Below the pieces are notes generated by a model. That model saw only the letters and a program-made list of their open reading frames with translations. It was not told the DNA's origin and made no database searches. A stretch of 12,480 bases of DNA. Source: Candidatus Methanoperedens sp. Lineage in GTDB: Archaea > Halobacteriota > Methanosarcinia > Methanosarcinales > Methanoperedenaceae. Both the position numbers and the translations under genes were made by a program. Position 1 is the stretch's first letter. Each line of letters starts with the position of its first letter. Positions 5,642 through 12,480 of this stretch are shown piece by piece. The stretch is from assembly GCA_023249275.1 (NCBI GenBank), contig JAHFCV010000055.1:1-12480 (forward strand), given 5' to 3'.

Positions 5642-6910
5642 TTAAAGCAATCCTTTTATTGCATTAAATCCTGTATCCAGCGCCGTCTTAAGAATATCCA
5701 GTGGGTTTGTGATACCAAGATAATGAACCATAACAGGAATCGCCACAAACGTTCCCATCATGCTGCCCAGATTGGCTAATCCTGCCACAAGAATTATTCG
5801 GAATAACTTATTCTGCATCAGTTCTGTTACTGTTTCGGCTTTCATTATCGTCCTGAAATCCTCGGTAGTAGGAGGACGGAAATGCGCTTCCACAAGCCCT
5901 GCAAGCCAGCCGACTGCTAAAAAAGGATGCAGGAACCCGAACCATGCCAGACCAAAAGCAGTTAATGCAGAAAAGGGATGTCCTCTTGCAACAAGAACGC
6001 CAACCGCAGAGAGTATCCCCTGTGCAATAAAGAGATATAACATTGCTGTGAGAAGCTTCTCAAGCGGATATCCACCTAAAACCAGAAGAGCCAGCATTCC
6101 CACAATCATAGCTATAATGGCTATGGTTGCAGCTTTGAACCAGCTAAAACCTTTTTTCGGGAGCGTTGTTAATTCCTCTATAGAAGGGACGGACTCAGGC
6201 GCATCAAGATATCTCTGGATACCTTCCCTGTGACCTGCGCCCACAACAGCCACAACACAGCCTTCCCCGGATATTTCAAGGAGCTTTTTTGCCATGAAGG
6301 CATCTCTCTCATCTATGAGAACAGATGCCGCGCTCGGAGCCAGTTTCCTCAGTTCGGCAATCAACTGTGTCACAACATCCTCATCAGTAACCGTATCCAG
6401 GTCTATCTCTTTTGTGCCAAAACCCAGCGATGCGCCGAGGAGCGAAAAAGACAGCTTTAATTTCTCAAAAAAAGACATTTTACTCCAGAAGCGCCCCAGC
6501 GTAATCCGGATGTCCCGGTCTATCAGCGCCACACGCGCGCCGGTTTTTTCGGCTTTTTCAATGGCAGCGAGCATTTCAGCGCCGGGTTTGACACCCGCAT
6601 CTGTCCCTATTTTTTTCTGGATGTAAGCAAGAAACCAGTGTATTAAAAAATGATAGAGCCTACCTTCACTGAGTAATTCCCTGACATTGATTTCACGAAC
6701 CTCTTCTTCCCCTTTTAATGCCTGGTACCTTGCCCTGTCAAGTTCAACAGCCACAATGTCGGGCTTTTCGCGTTCAATTACTTCATTGACTTCGGCTACG
6801 CTTTTATCAGAAACATGAGCAGTGCCCACAAGGATTATCCTTGCCCGGGAAGATGCTTCAGGATTTTTATAATTTAAATTATAACTGACTGCATAAGTGC
6901 CGTTATTCAT
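5642..6910 (-). CDS. traB: TraB/PrgY (pheromone shutdown) family membrane protein
   Basis: With the chosen start the protein has 422 residues. A soluble N-terminal domain carries the family motifs GTAHVS (29-34), VELDRARY (55-62), DRD (131-133), DERD (200-203) and GAGH (224-227); the conserved GxxH and E residues are thought to form a metal-dependent hydrolase-type site. The C-terminal part has about four hydrophobic segments (roughly 259-279, 286-308, 314-341, 370-399). In bacteria PrgY/TraB limits mating-pheromone activity; the archaeal role is unknown. The ATG at 6910 follows the TAA of the upstream protease gene by one nucleotide (TAAC-ATG) with GGA nearby, suggesting translational coupling. 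An earlier in-frame ATG at 6958 would add 16 residues and overlap that gene; it is less likely because the conserved domain begins later. Confidence 0.85.
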   Translation of the reverse strand: MNNGTYAVSYNLNYKNPEASSRARIILVGTAHVSDKSVAEVNEVIEREKPDIVAVELDRARYQALKGEEEVREINVRELLSEGRLYHFLIHWFLAYIQKKIGTDAGVKPGAEMLAAIEKAEKTGARVALIDRDIRITLGRFWSKMSFFEKLKLSFSLLGASLGFGTKEIDLDTVTDEDVVTQLIAELRKLAPSAASVLIDERDAFMAKKLLEISGEGCVVAVVGAGHREGIQRYLDAPESVPSIEELTTLPKKGFSWFKAATIAIIAMIVGMLALLVLGGYPLEKLLTAMLYLFIAQGILSAVGVLVARGHPFSALTAFGLAWFGFLHPFLAVGWLAGLVEAHFRPPTTEDFRTIMKAETVTELMQNKLFRIILVAGLANLGSMMGTFVAIPVMVHYLGITNPLDILKTALDTGFNAIKGLL

Positions 6911-6911
6911 G

Positions 6912-8000
6912 TTATTCCAATAATTGTACAGACCGTAACATGTCTGTTCTTGATACAATGCCTACAATTTTATTTTCGTCTGTAATAATAATTCGTCCTA
7001 TGTTATTCATGGTCATGAGTTTTAAGCCGCTCATTGCATCATCATCTGCCCTGAGTGTGATAAGCTTTTTTGTCATTATCTGCGAAACATTTACATTTTT
7101 TCTTTCTTCCCTGGGGACTTTCTGCACATCCGTAAAAGTTACTATACCTTTAACTTCAGAATCATCCACAACCGGATATCCCATGTGTTTGAACCTGAAC
7201 ATGAAATCCACAAGTTCTTCCACAGGCATTCCTGACGGCACTGTCTTAACCTTATCTGACATAATATCTTTTATTTTCACGTCTTCAAGTACAATACTTA
7301 TTTCTGTGGATTTTTCCTCCTCTGAGGCGCCTATGTAAATAAAGAATGCGATGAGAATGAACCAGAAGCCTCCTCCGCCCTGTATTGCATTCAGGAATCC
7401 GAAAATACCCATAAAAATAGCAAACATCTTACCTATCCCGGCGGCGGCATGCGTAGCTCTCATATATGACATCCTGCCGGCAAGCAATGCTCTCAATACC
7501 CTGCCTCCGTCCATTGGAAATGCCGGAATGAGATTGAAGATAAAGAGTACGATATTTATATACCCTAAAAGCCAGATGAGGCGCAGATAGGGGTTATCTG
7601 TTTTAAAAAGTTCATGTACTATTATAAGTATCGAACCAATTAAAAGGCTGACAAGCGGACCTGCCAGAGCCATCTTGAACTCCACTTTTGGGTCTCTCGG
7701 TATCTCTTCCATAGAGGAAACGCCCCCGAAAAGGAACAGTGTTATACCCTGGATTTTAGTTCCATGTTTTTTAGCTACGTAAGAGTGTCCCAGCTCATGC
7801 AGCAGCACGCAGGTGAAAAGCAAGAGCGCAGCAGCCATCCCCAGAGCGTACCTGAGCGATAATGGTTCTACGTCATTAAAACCGAATCTTTGCGTATTAT
7901 TTGCAAATACCCATCCAAATACCGGTAAGATAAGGAGAAAGGTTATATGTAATCTAATAGGGATGCCCATTATTTTTCCTATCTGGAGTGACATGTTCAT
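6912..8000 (-). CDS. Site-2 protease family (M50) membrane metalloprotease with two CBS domains
   Basis: This intramembrane zinc protease has HELGH at residues 68-72 inside a hydrophobic helix and a second active-site motif, NLIPAFPMDGG (156-166), which supplies the third zinc ligand. About six membrane segments occupy the first 225 residues. Two CBS domains follow (about 242-296 and 303-358) and typically sense adenine nucleotides to tune activity. The organisation is that of archaeal S2P/SpoIVFB-like proteases. The start at 8000 is preferred because GTGAGG (8012-8007) forms a good ribosome binding site 6 nt upstream. A GTG at 8012 is in frame but overlaps that site; ATG 7994 is also possible. 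The gene leads a two-gene minus-strand operon with traB and is divergent from lonB. Substrates are unknown. Confidence 0.92.
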   Translation of the reverse strand: MNMSLQIGKIMGIPIRLHITFLLILPVFGWVFANNTQRFGFNDVEPLSLRYALGMAAALLLFTCVLLHELGHSYVAKKHGTKIQGITLFLFGGVSSMEEIPRDPKVEFKMALAGPLVSLLIGSILIIVHELFKTDNPYLRLIWLLGYINIVLFIFNLIPAFPMDGGRVLRALLAGRMSYMRATHAAAGIGKMFAIFMGIFGFLNAIQGGGGFWFILIAFFIYIGASEEEKSTEISIVLEDVKIKDIMSDKVKTVPSGMPVEELVDFMFRFKHMGYPVVDDSEVKGIVTFTDVQKVPREERKNVNVSQIMTKKLITLRADDDAMSGLKLMTMNNIGRIIITDENKIVGIVSRTDMLRSVQLLE

Positions 8001-8078
8001 GAAATTCCTCACGTTATTAAATGATAAGTGATAGGTCTTAATAGAAGTTGAATCGTATAGACTTTTTGGAAGATGCAG

Positions 8079-8093
8079 CGAAAAAGATTTAAG
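8079..8093 (+). promoter_or_regulatory. Probable BRE/TATA promoter of lonB
   Basis: CGAAAAA followed by GATTTAAG resembles an archaeal BRE plus TATA box. It predicts initiation near 8115-8118 and a leader of about 60 nt. No strong ribosome binding site precedes the lonB ATG. The shared gap (8001-8175) must also hold the minus-strand promoter of the protease operon; CTATTAAG near 8038-8046 on that strand is only a weak candidate. Confidence 0.35.
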
Positions 8094-8175
8094 AGGAGAT
8101 TTTTATTAGTAACACCTGGCAGTCTGGAATTTACGATACTCTTATGATGAATAACATCTCATTTATTGGTAAAAT

Positions 8176-10089
8176 ATGGAAAATACTGAAAACGAAGTAA
8201 AGAATCAGGACATTCTTGGCGGTTTAGAGATAACATCCACGAAAGACATCGAAGTTCCAAAGAAGTTAATTGAGCAGGTCATAGGACAGGAACACGCTGT
8301 GGAAGTTGTCAGGAAAGCCGCTAACCAGCGAAGGCATGTAATGATGCTGGGCACGCCGGGCACAGGGAAGTCAATGCTGGCAAAGGCTATGGCAGAATTG
8401 CTTCCAAAAGAAGAGTTACAGGATGTGCTGGTGTATAATAATCCTGACGATCCGAATAATCCCAAGATACGAATCGTTCCTGCCGGGAAAGGTAAGGAGA
8501 TTTCCGATGCCCACAAGCTTGAAGCCCACAAGAGAACCCAGGCGCGGAACATGTTTATCATGCTTCTTGTTCTCGGTATCGTGGGTTACTCTTTTTTCGT
8601 AGGGGAATATCTCCTGGGAATCATAGCAGCCGTTTTGATCGCTATGATGATGCGCCAGTTCATGCCCAAGGAAACGGCATTGATACCGAAACTTCTTGTT
8701 TCAAATACCGGAAAAGAGATAGCGCCTTATATGGATGCCACGGGCGCGCATGCCGGAGCCCTTCTTGGCGATGTGCGCCATGACCCATTCCAGTCAGGTG
8801 GGCTTGAAACGCCTGCTCATGACCGCGTGGAGAGCGGGGCGATACATAAAGCGCATAAAGGAGTCCTGTTTATCGATGAAATAAATACGCTGAGGATTGA
8901 ATCCCAGCAGAATCTTCTTACGGCATTACAGGAGAAGGAGTTTGCAATTACAGGGCAGTCTGAGCGTTCAAGCGGTGCAATGGTAAAAACCGACCCTGTA
9001 CCATGCGATTTTATTATGGTTGCGGCAGGAAATCTTGATGCCATAAGGGGCATGCACCCGGCATTGCGCTCGCGTATCAAGGGATACGGGTATGAAGTTT
9101 ATATGAGCGACACTATTGAGGATACCCCTGAAAACAGGCAGAAACTTGTCAGGTTCGTTGCCCAGGAAGTGGTAAGGGACGGCAAAATACCGCATTTTGA
9201 CAGAAGCGCGGTAGAGGAGATTATCCGGGAAGCCAGGCGCAGGGCAGGAAGAAAGGGGCATCTTACCCTCAAACTCAGGGACCTTGGAGGTCTTGTGCGG
9301 GTGGCTGGCGATATAGCCCACGGGGAAAATGCGCCGCTCACCACTGCCCAGCATGTATTGAAAGCAAAGAGCATTGCCCGTTCTGTCGAGCAGCAACTGG
9401 CACACCAGTATCTTGAGCGCAGGAAGGATTACAAATTGTTCGTGAAGGAAGGCGCGCAGGTAGGAAGGGTTAACGGTCTTGCAGTGATGGGCGACGATTC
9501 GGGTATTGTTCTTCCGATAATTGCTGAGGTCACACCCACGCAATCCACGTCAGAAGGTCACATTATTGCCACAGGTATGCTCAAGAATATTGCAAAAGAA
9601 GCAGTCCAGAACGTTTCAGCGCTGATCAAAAAAACAACCGGCAAGGACATATCGAAAATGGATGTCCACATCCAGTTCGTGGGGACGTATGAAGGCGTAG
9701 AAGGCGATTCAGCCAGCATATCCATAGCAACTGCGGTTCTCTCTGCAATCCAGGGAATACCTGTTGACCAGAGCATTGCCATGACAGGTTCGCTCTCGGT
9801 CCGTGGGGATGTGCTGCCTGTTGGCGGCGTTACATACAAGATTGAGGCTGCGGCGCTGGCAGGAATAAAGACCGTAATAATTCCAAAATCGAATCTTGGA
9901 GACGTTCTCATTGAGGATGAATACAAGGATATTATCAAGATAATACCTGTATCAAATATCGAAGAGGTGCTTGAATACAGCCTTGTTGGGAGAGAGAAAG
10001 AGGGGCTTATCGCCACGCTTAAAAAACTTGCGTCAAGGACTAAATTCAGTATACCTCTTCCTGAACCCAAACCAGTTACAGCAGTGTGA
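8176..10089 (+). CDS. lonB: Archaeal membrane-anchored ATP-dependent Lon protease (LonB)
   Basis: The 637-residue protein degrades damaged and regulatory proteins at the inner face of the membrane. The AAA+ domain has Walker A GTPGTGKS (59-66) and Walker B VLFIDE (230-235). As usual for archaeal LonB, a membrane insert sits between them: two hydrophobic segments at about 126-141 and 143-160. The C-terminal S16 protease domain has the catalytic dyad Ser512 (EGDSAS) and Lys555 (VTYK). Length and order are normal for the family, and no LonA-type N-terminal domain is present. It is followed after 6 nt by tldD on the same strand, so the two are probably cotranscribed. It is divergent from the site-2 protease/traB operon. 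Only a weak ribosome binding site is seen; the start agrees with family length. Confidence 0.97.
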   Translation: MENTENEVKNQDILGGLEITSTKDIEVPKKLIEQVIGQEHAVEVVRKAANQRRHVMMLGTPGTGKSMLAKAMAELLPKEELQDVLVYNNPDDPNNPKIRIVPAGKGKEISDAHKLEAHKRTQARNMFIMLLVLGIVGYSFFVGEYLLGIIAAVLIAMMMRQFMPKETALIPKLLVSNTGKEIAPYMDATGAHAGALLGDVRHDPFQSGGLETPAHDRVESGAIHKAHKGVLFIDEINTLRIESQQNLLTALQEKEFAITGQSERSSGAMVKTDPVPCDFIMVAAGNLDAIRGMHPALRSRIKGYGYEVYMSDTIEDTPENRQKLVRFVAQEVVRDGKIPHFDRSAVEEIIREARRRAGRKGHLTLKLRDLGGLVRVAGDIAHGENAPLTTAQHVLKAKSIARSVEQQLAHQYLERRKDYKLFVKEGAQVGRVNGLAVMGDDSGIVLPIIAEVTPTQSTSEGHIIATGMLKNIAKEAVQNVSALIKKTTGKDISKMDVHIQFVGTYEGVEGDSASISIATAVLSAIQGIPVDQSIAMTGSLSVRGDVLPVGGVTYKIEAAALAGIKTVIIPKSNLGDVLIEDEYKDIIKIIPVSNIEEVLEYSLVGREKEGLIATLKKLASRTKFSIPLPEPKPVTAV

Positions 10090-10095
10090 GATTAC

Positions 10096-11424
10096 ATGGA
10101 TTTTTATGATACCCGTGTAATAAAGAGTGTGAGCACAGCTATCGTCCTGGATAATGGCGAGATTCGTGAAATTTCCAATAATTTTTCAAGCGGCGCAGCG
10201 GTGAGAGTTCTCGATTCGGGTTCGTGGGGATTCGTATCCCAGGACGGAGCATCAGGAAACCTGGATAAGGCTCTGGGCTCGGCTAAAAGGCTTGCAGGGG
10301 CTGCTAAAAACAAAAGTCCAAGAAGCCCTATAACGCTTGCTCCGATAGAAAAGCCGAGTTTGCAGAATCTTCCGGAGGTCAGGGAGAACCCGGAGGATAT
10401 TCCAATCGAGGATAAGGTCAAATTACTCGTTGAGATTGAAAAAAGCGCCAGGATTGAGGGTATCAAGAGTACAAATGCTGTTTATTCAGAGTCTATTATT
10501 ACAGTGAAGTACACAAGTTCTGAGGGATTGGATTGCGAATATACGTTAAACCGTGTGGGTTTTGCGGTGAGCGCCATTGCCCAATCAGAGGGCATATACC
10601 AGATAGGACGGGAAAGCAGGTTTGGCGTAATGGGTTTTGAGTTTTTCAAAAAACACAATGCCTTTGAGCTGGCGCGGAAAGCCGCAGACACCGCGGTTGA
10701 ATTACTGTCTGCAAAAACGCCGAAAGCCGGGACATACCCAGTGATACTTGACCAGGAACTGGCAGGCGTATTCATTCATGAAGCCGTAGGTCATGCCGTG
10801 GAAGCTGACCATGTTCTTGAGGGAAATTCCATACTTGCGGGTAAGATAGGCGAGCAGATAGCGTCTCCTCTCATTACAGTGTATGACGACCCTTCTCTTC
10901 ATGAATACGGTTATTATCCGTTTGATGATGAAGGCGCGGAATCAAAGAGGACGACGCTGATAGAGAAAGGTGTTCTGAAATCATTCATTCATTCACGGGA
11001 GAGTGCAGGGCAATTGGGGGGGGCGAGCAGGAATTCCCGCGCCCAGGGATATGCCCGTCCGGTTATCAGGATGAGCAATACGTTCATAGCTCCTGATGGG
11101 ATGAAGTTCGAGGAGATGCTTGGTGAATTAAAAGAAGGGATTTATCTCAAAGGTTCGCGCGGGGGGCAGGTGAACCCGGGAGAGGGAGTGTTCCAGTTCA
11201 ATGCCGAGCGCGGGTTCATGGTTGAGAACGGGGAACTTACCACGCCGCTTCGTGATGTTTCTCTGTCGGGGCACACGCTTGAGATATTGAATAGTATTGC
11301 TGCTGTGGGGAATGACCTTGAGCTTAATTCAGGAAGATGCGGGAAGGCGGGGCAGCTTGTGCCTGTGAGCGATGGGGCGCCGCACGTGATGGTGAGGAAG
11401 GCGATGGTGGGGGGAAGCGGGTGA
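10096..11424 (+). CDS. tldD: TldD/PmbA family metalloprotease, TldD subunit
   Basis: The 442-residue protein has the HEAVGH zinc motif (228-233) of TldD, followed by AVEAD, and Cys415 in the conserved CGKAGQ, the expected third metal ligand near the C-terminus. TldD acts with PmbA/TldE as a peptidase that trims small peptides and unfolded tails; in bacteria it matures microcin B17 and degrades CcdA antitoxin. Here the partner gene is not in view, although TldD and TldE genes are often adjacent. The gene starts 6 nt after lonB, with GTGAG overlapping the lonB end as a likely ribosome binding site. The last 24 codons and stop (11350-11424) are repeated at 11759-11833, so the present C-terminus may have been exchanged or duplicated; the protein itself appears complete. 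Confidence 0.95.
   Translation: MDFYDTRVIKSVSTAIVLDNGEIREISNNFSSGAAVRVLDSGSWGFVSQDGASGNLDKALGSAKRLAGAAKNKSPRSPITLAPIEKPSLQNLPEVRENPEDIPIEDKVKLLVEIEKSARIEGIKSTNAVYSESIITVKYTSSEGLDCEYTLNRVGFAVSAIAQSEGIYQIGRESRFGVMGFEFFKKHNAFELARKAADTAVELLSAKTPKAGTYPVILDQELAGVFIHEAVGHAVEADHVLEGNSILAGKIGEQIASPLITVYDDPSLHEYGYYPFDDEGAESKRTTLIEKGVLKSFIHSRESAGQLGGASRNSRAQGYARPVIRMSNTFIAPDGMKFEEMLGELKEGIYLKGSRGGQVNPGEGVFQFNAERGFMVENGELTTPLRDVSLSGHTLEILNSIAAVGNDLELNSGRCGKAGQLVPVSDGAPHVMVRKAMVGGSG
11350..11424 (+). repeat. tldD 3'-end direct repeat, copy 1 (within the gene)
   Basis: This 75-bp segment begins exactly at the codon for Gly419 and ends at the tldD TGA. It matches 11759-11833 at 70 of 75 positions, without gaps, at an offset of 409 bp. 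Similarity stops abruptly on both sides. Confidence 0.9.
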
Positions 11425-11437
11425 GGTTCATGCTATG

Positions 11438-11468
11438 CCACCGCAAAGAACGCAAAGTTCGCAAAGAG
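11438..11468. repeat. GCAAAG-type repeat, half element
   Basis: CCACCGCAAAG, then AACGCAAAG, then TTCGCAAAG, is the same family as the hairpin at 3667-3736 but has only one arm. It lies 13 nt after the tldD stop. It is followed by an AT-rich dyad (TAAATA-A-TATTTA near 11478) and a small hairpin, TTTGCG/CGCAAA (11494-11499 with 11507-11512). Confidence 0.7.
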
Positions 11469-11544
11469 GAATTTTATAAATAATATTTATTAATTTGCGG
11501 CGCTTACGCAAAATCCCAAAACGGAAAAGCGAAAAAGGACTGCT

Positions 11545-11697
11545 TTACCTCTCGTCATGGAATGGTCTTCCATCCTCGGCTGTGTATATGTCCTCTTCAG
11601 GTTCTTTCAGGAAATCAAAAGCAGGATTGGCATTTGCTCCACGCAGCCATTCCTTCTCGTCAATTTCTTCCTCGTTAGGATGCCTGGGTTTTTCCAT
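11545..11697 (-). CDS. Small antitoxin-like protein, no toxin partner nearby
   Basis: This 50-residue acidic protein starts with MEKPRHPNEEE and contains NPAFDFLKEPEEDIYTAEDG and then RPFHDER. The F-L-x-x-P-E-E-D-I-Y-x-x-x-D-G-x-P-F tail resembles, from memory, small antitoxins found next to PemK/MazF-type toxins; the match needs a database search. The start at 11697 is preferred because AAGG lies 6 nt upstream; ATG at 11730 would add 11 residues and leave a poor leader. A promoter lies just upstream at 11739-11750. Downstream on this strand only about 120 bp separate it from tldD, with no frame long enough for a toxin. It is therefore an orphan antitoxin, a remnant of a toxin-antitoxin pair, or an unrelated small protein. 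It sits between the two tldD-end copies. Confidence 0.55.
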   Translation of the reverse strand: MEKPRHPNEEEIDEKEWLRGANANPAFDFLKEPEEDIYTAEDGRPFHDER

Positions 11698-11738
11698 ATA
11701 CGACCTTTTAATTACCAAAATCCATAGCATCCAAACAA

Positions 11739-11750
11739 CTTATAATTTTC
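11739..11750 (-). promoter_or_regulatory. TATA-box promoter of the antitoxin-like gene
   Basis: On the minus strand GAAAATTATAAG looks like a BRE and TATA box, predicting initiation near 11715-11718, about 20 nt before the ATG at 11697. It begins only 8 bp from the second tldD-end copy. Confidence 0.45.
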
Positions 11751-11758
11751 CTGTGCGC

Positions 11759-11833
11759 GGGCAGCTTGTGCCTGTGAGCGACGGGGCGCCGCATGTGCTG
11801 GTGAGGAAGGCGATGATGGGGGGAAGTGGGTGA
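11759..11833 (+). pseudogene. Displaced 3'-end fragment of tldD (repeat copy 2)
   Basis: The fragment encodes GQLVPVSDGAPHVLVRKAMM followed by GGSG and a TGA, the same 24 residues as the end of tldD with two conservative changes (Met to Leu, Val to Met). The other three nucleotide differences are silent (GAT/GAC, CAC/CAT, AGC/AGT). It lacks the zinc motif and the Cys415 ligand, so it cannot function alone. A plus-strand open frame reaching into it from about 11495 mostly overlaps the antitoxin-like gene on the other strand and is probably not real. The TGA ends 2 nt before the stop of the converging HNH gene. Confidence 0.85.
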
Positions 11834-11835
11834 TA

Positions 11836-12390
11836 TTATTTTTTCAATAAATTATACCAACTTTTAAGAGACTTTTCTTGAATTTTACTCTGCTCCATTA
11901 TTTGAAGAAATATTCCAACGAGTCCATCCCAACTATCATTAGTCGGTTCATGTAATTCCCAACGCAATTCTTCTAAAGTCCAATTTGTCTTAATAGAATT
12001 GCATTTATAGCACGCAGTGACTAAATTATCAATATTATTTGTCCCGCCACGTGCAACTGGCTTCAGATGATCACAAGAAGCTGTCAGTTCCCAAAATGCA
12101 GGATGTGTATCGTTCCACTTCCAATGAGGATGATAAGGAAAATCGTTGGGTAATAATGCGTTTACTGCCCGCAATGTACCGATGAAAATAGTATGTTTAC
12201 CACAATATCGGCAAGTAAAATTATCCCGTAAGAATAGTTCAACTTGTTGCCATTGAGGTATAGTATCACGCTTTGGCTCATTAAGTGACGGCTCAAATGG
12301 CCATTCTGTGAGTAGCTGTTTTTTAGCATTGGCAATATCGCCTAAAATCAGATCTTTACAAATTGAACTAATTGTGTTAGCATCTTTCAT
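11836..12390 (-). CDS. HNH endonuclease family protein
   Basis: The 184-residue protein has a zinc knuckle CRYC (Cys60, Cys63) and a core HNH segment: DH (107-108), RGGTNNIDNL (114-123) and CYKCN (Cys127, Cys130, Asn131). Asp107/His108, Asn122 and the C-terminal Asn131 fit the H-N-H/N metal site, and the two Cys pairs bind structural zinc. The N-terminal 50 residues and C-terminal 45 residues show no known motif. Such stand-alone HNH proteins occur in restriction, phage and mobile-element settings; the substrate cannot be told. GAGG 6 nt before the ATG at 12390 supports the start. The gene is visibly AT-richer than lonB and tldD, suggesting a different origin. It converges on the displaced tldD end and may be cotranscribed with the gene upstream at the right edge. 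Confidence 0.85.
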   Translation of the reverse strand: MKDANTISSICKDLILGDIANAKKQLLTEWPFEPSLNEPKRDTIPQWQQVELFLRDNFTCRYCGKHTIFIGTLRAVNALLPNDFPYHPHWKWNDTHPAFWELTASCDHLKPVARGGTNNIDNLVTACYKCNSIKTNWTLEELRWELHEPTNDSWDGLVGIFLQIMEQSKIQEKSLKSWYNLLKK

Positions 12391-12423
12391 ATCATTCCTC
12401 GCTTTTCTGCAAATGGCTACTAA

Positions 12424-12480
12424 TCAATTGTAGAGAAGATTTTCTTTGTCTTGTTCAAAAAACTCCTTTTCATACTCATC
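12424..12480 (-). CDS. Possible C-terminal end of an upstream gene, partial
   Basis: A minus-strand frame enters from the right edge and ends with TGA at 12426-12424. It reads DEYEKEFFEQDKENLLYN, a charged mix typical of a real protein end. It lies 33 nt before the HNH gene on the same strand. A second frame in the same 60 bases is also open and starts with ATG, so the choice is uncertain, and 18 residues are too few to name a family. Confidence 0.35.
   Translation of the reverse strand, partial: DEYEKEFFEQDKENLLYN

Noticed and set aside
6911..6958. Longer start for traB at 6958
   Set aside because: It would overlap the site-2 protease gene by 47 bp and add residues outside the conserved domain; the ATG at 6910 directly follows that gene's stop.
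8968..9543. A 191-codon minus-strand open frame opposite lonB
   Set aside because: It is entirely antisense to the conserved AAA+ and protease regions of lonB and shows no motif or ribosome binding site.
11495..11833. A plus-strand open frame of 112 codons ending in the tldD-like tail
   Set aside because: Only the last 24-25 codons have a homologue; the rest is antisense to the antitoxin-like gene or low-complexity serine-rich text, so it is treated as a gene fragment.

Overview
The window looks like an archaeal genome fragment, most likely a methanogen or methanotroph of the Methanosarcinales and plausibly Ca. Methanoperedens-like (ANME-2d). The evidence is a membrane-anchored archaeal LonB, an archaeal TraB/PrgY-type membrane protein, an archaeal site-2 protease with CBS domains, a CcmE with the CxxxY haem-binding motif, TATA-box promoters, and cytochrome c maturation genes. 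The lineage is an inference from gene types and was not tested by phylogeny.

Left part (1-1464): a minus-strand operon ccmE-ccmF for cytochrome c maturation. ccmF runs off the left edge. Its promoter has a TATA box flanked by two inverted copies of one dyad, a probable repressor-type control region. Positions 1465-1918 hold no convincing gene. They contain a large imperfect inverted repeat built from CACGAAT/ATTCGTG units and the terminator of glnA.

Nitrogen part (1870-5640): a minus-strand type I glutamine synthetase (glnA) and a divergent plus-strand FMN-dependent glutamate-synthase-like protein. The roughly 590 bp between them carries a strongly structured glnA leader, a GCAAAG-type hairpin repeat, and a GGAA-N6-TTCC site just below the TATA box of the synthase-like gene. 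That site matches the archaeal nitrogen repressor NrpR operator.

Proteolysis part (5642-11424): a minus-strand pair, site-2 protease then TraB family, is divergent from a plus-strand pair, lonB then tldD. Four membrane or quality-control protease-type genes therefore lie back to back.

Right part (11350-12480): the last 24 codons and stop of tldD occur twice, 409 bp apart. Between the copies sit a GCAAAG repeat and a small antitoxin-like gene with its own promoter but no toxin. Beyond the second copy is an AT-richer HNH endonuclease gene and perhaps the tail of another gene. This end looks like accessory DNA joined to the 3' end of tldD.

No rRNA, tRNA or CRISPR array was recognised. The most noteworthy signals are the glnA leader RNA, the paired ccmE operators, the NrpR-like site and the duplicated tldD end enclosing an orphan antitoxin.
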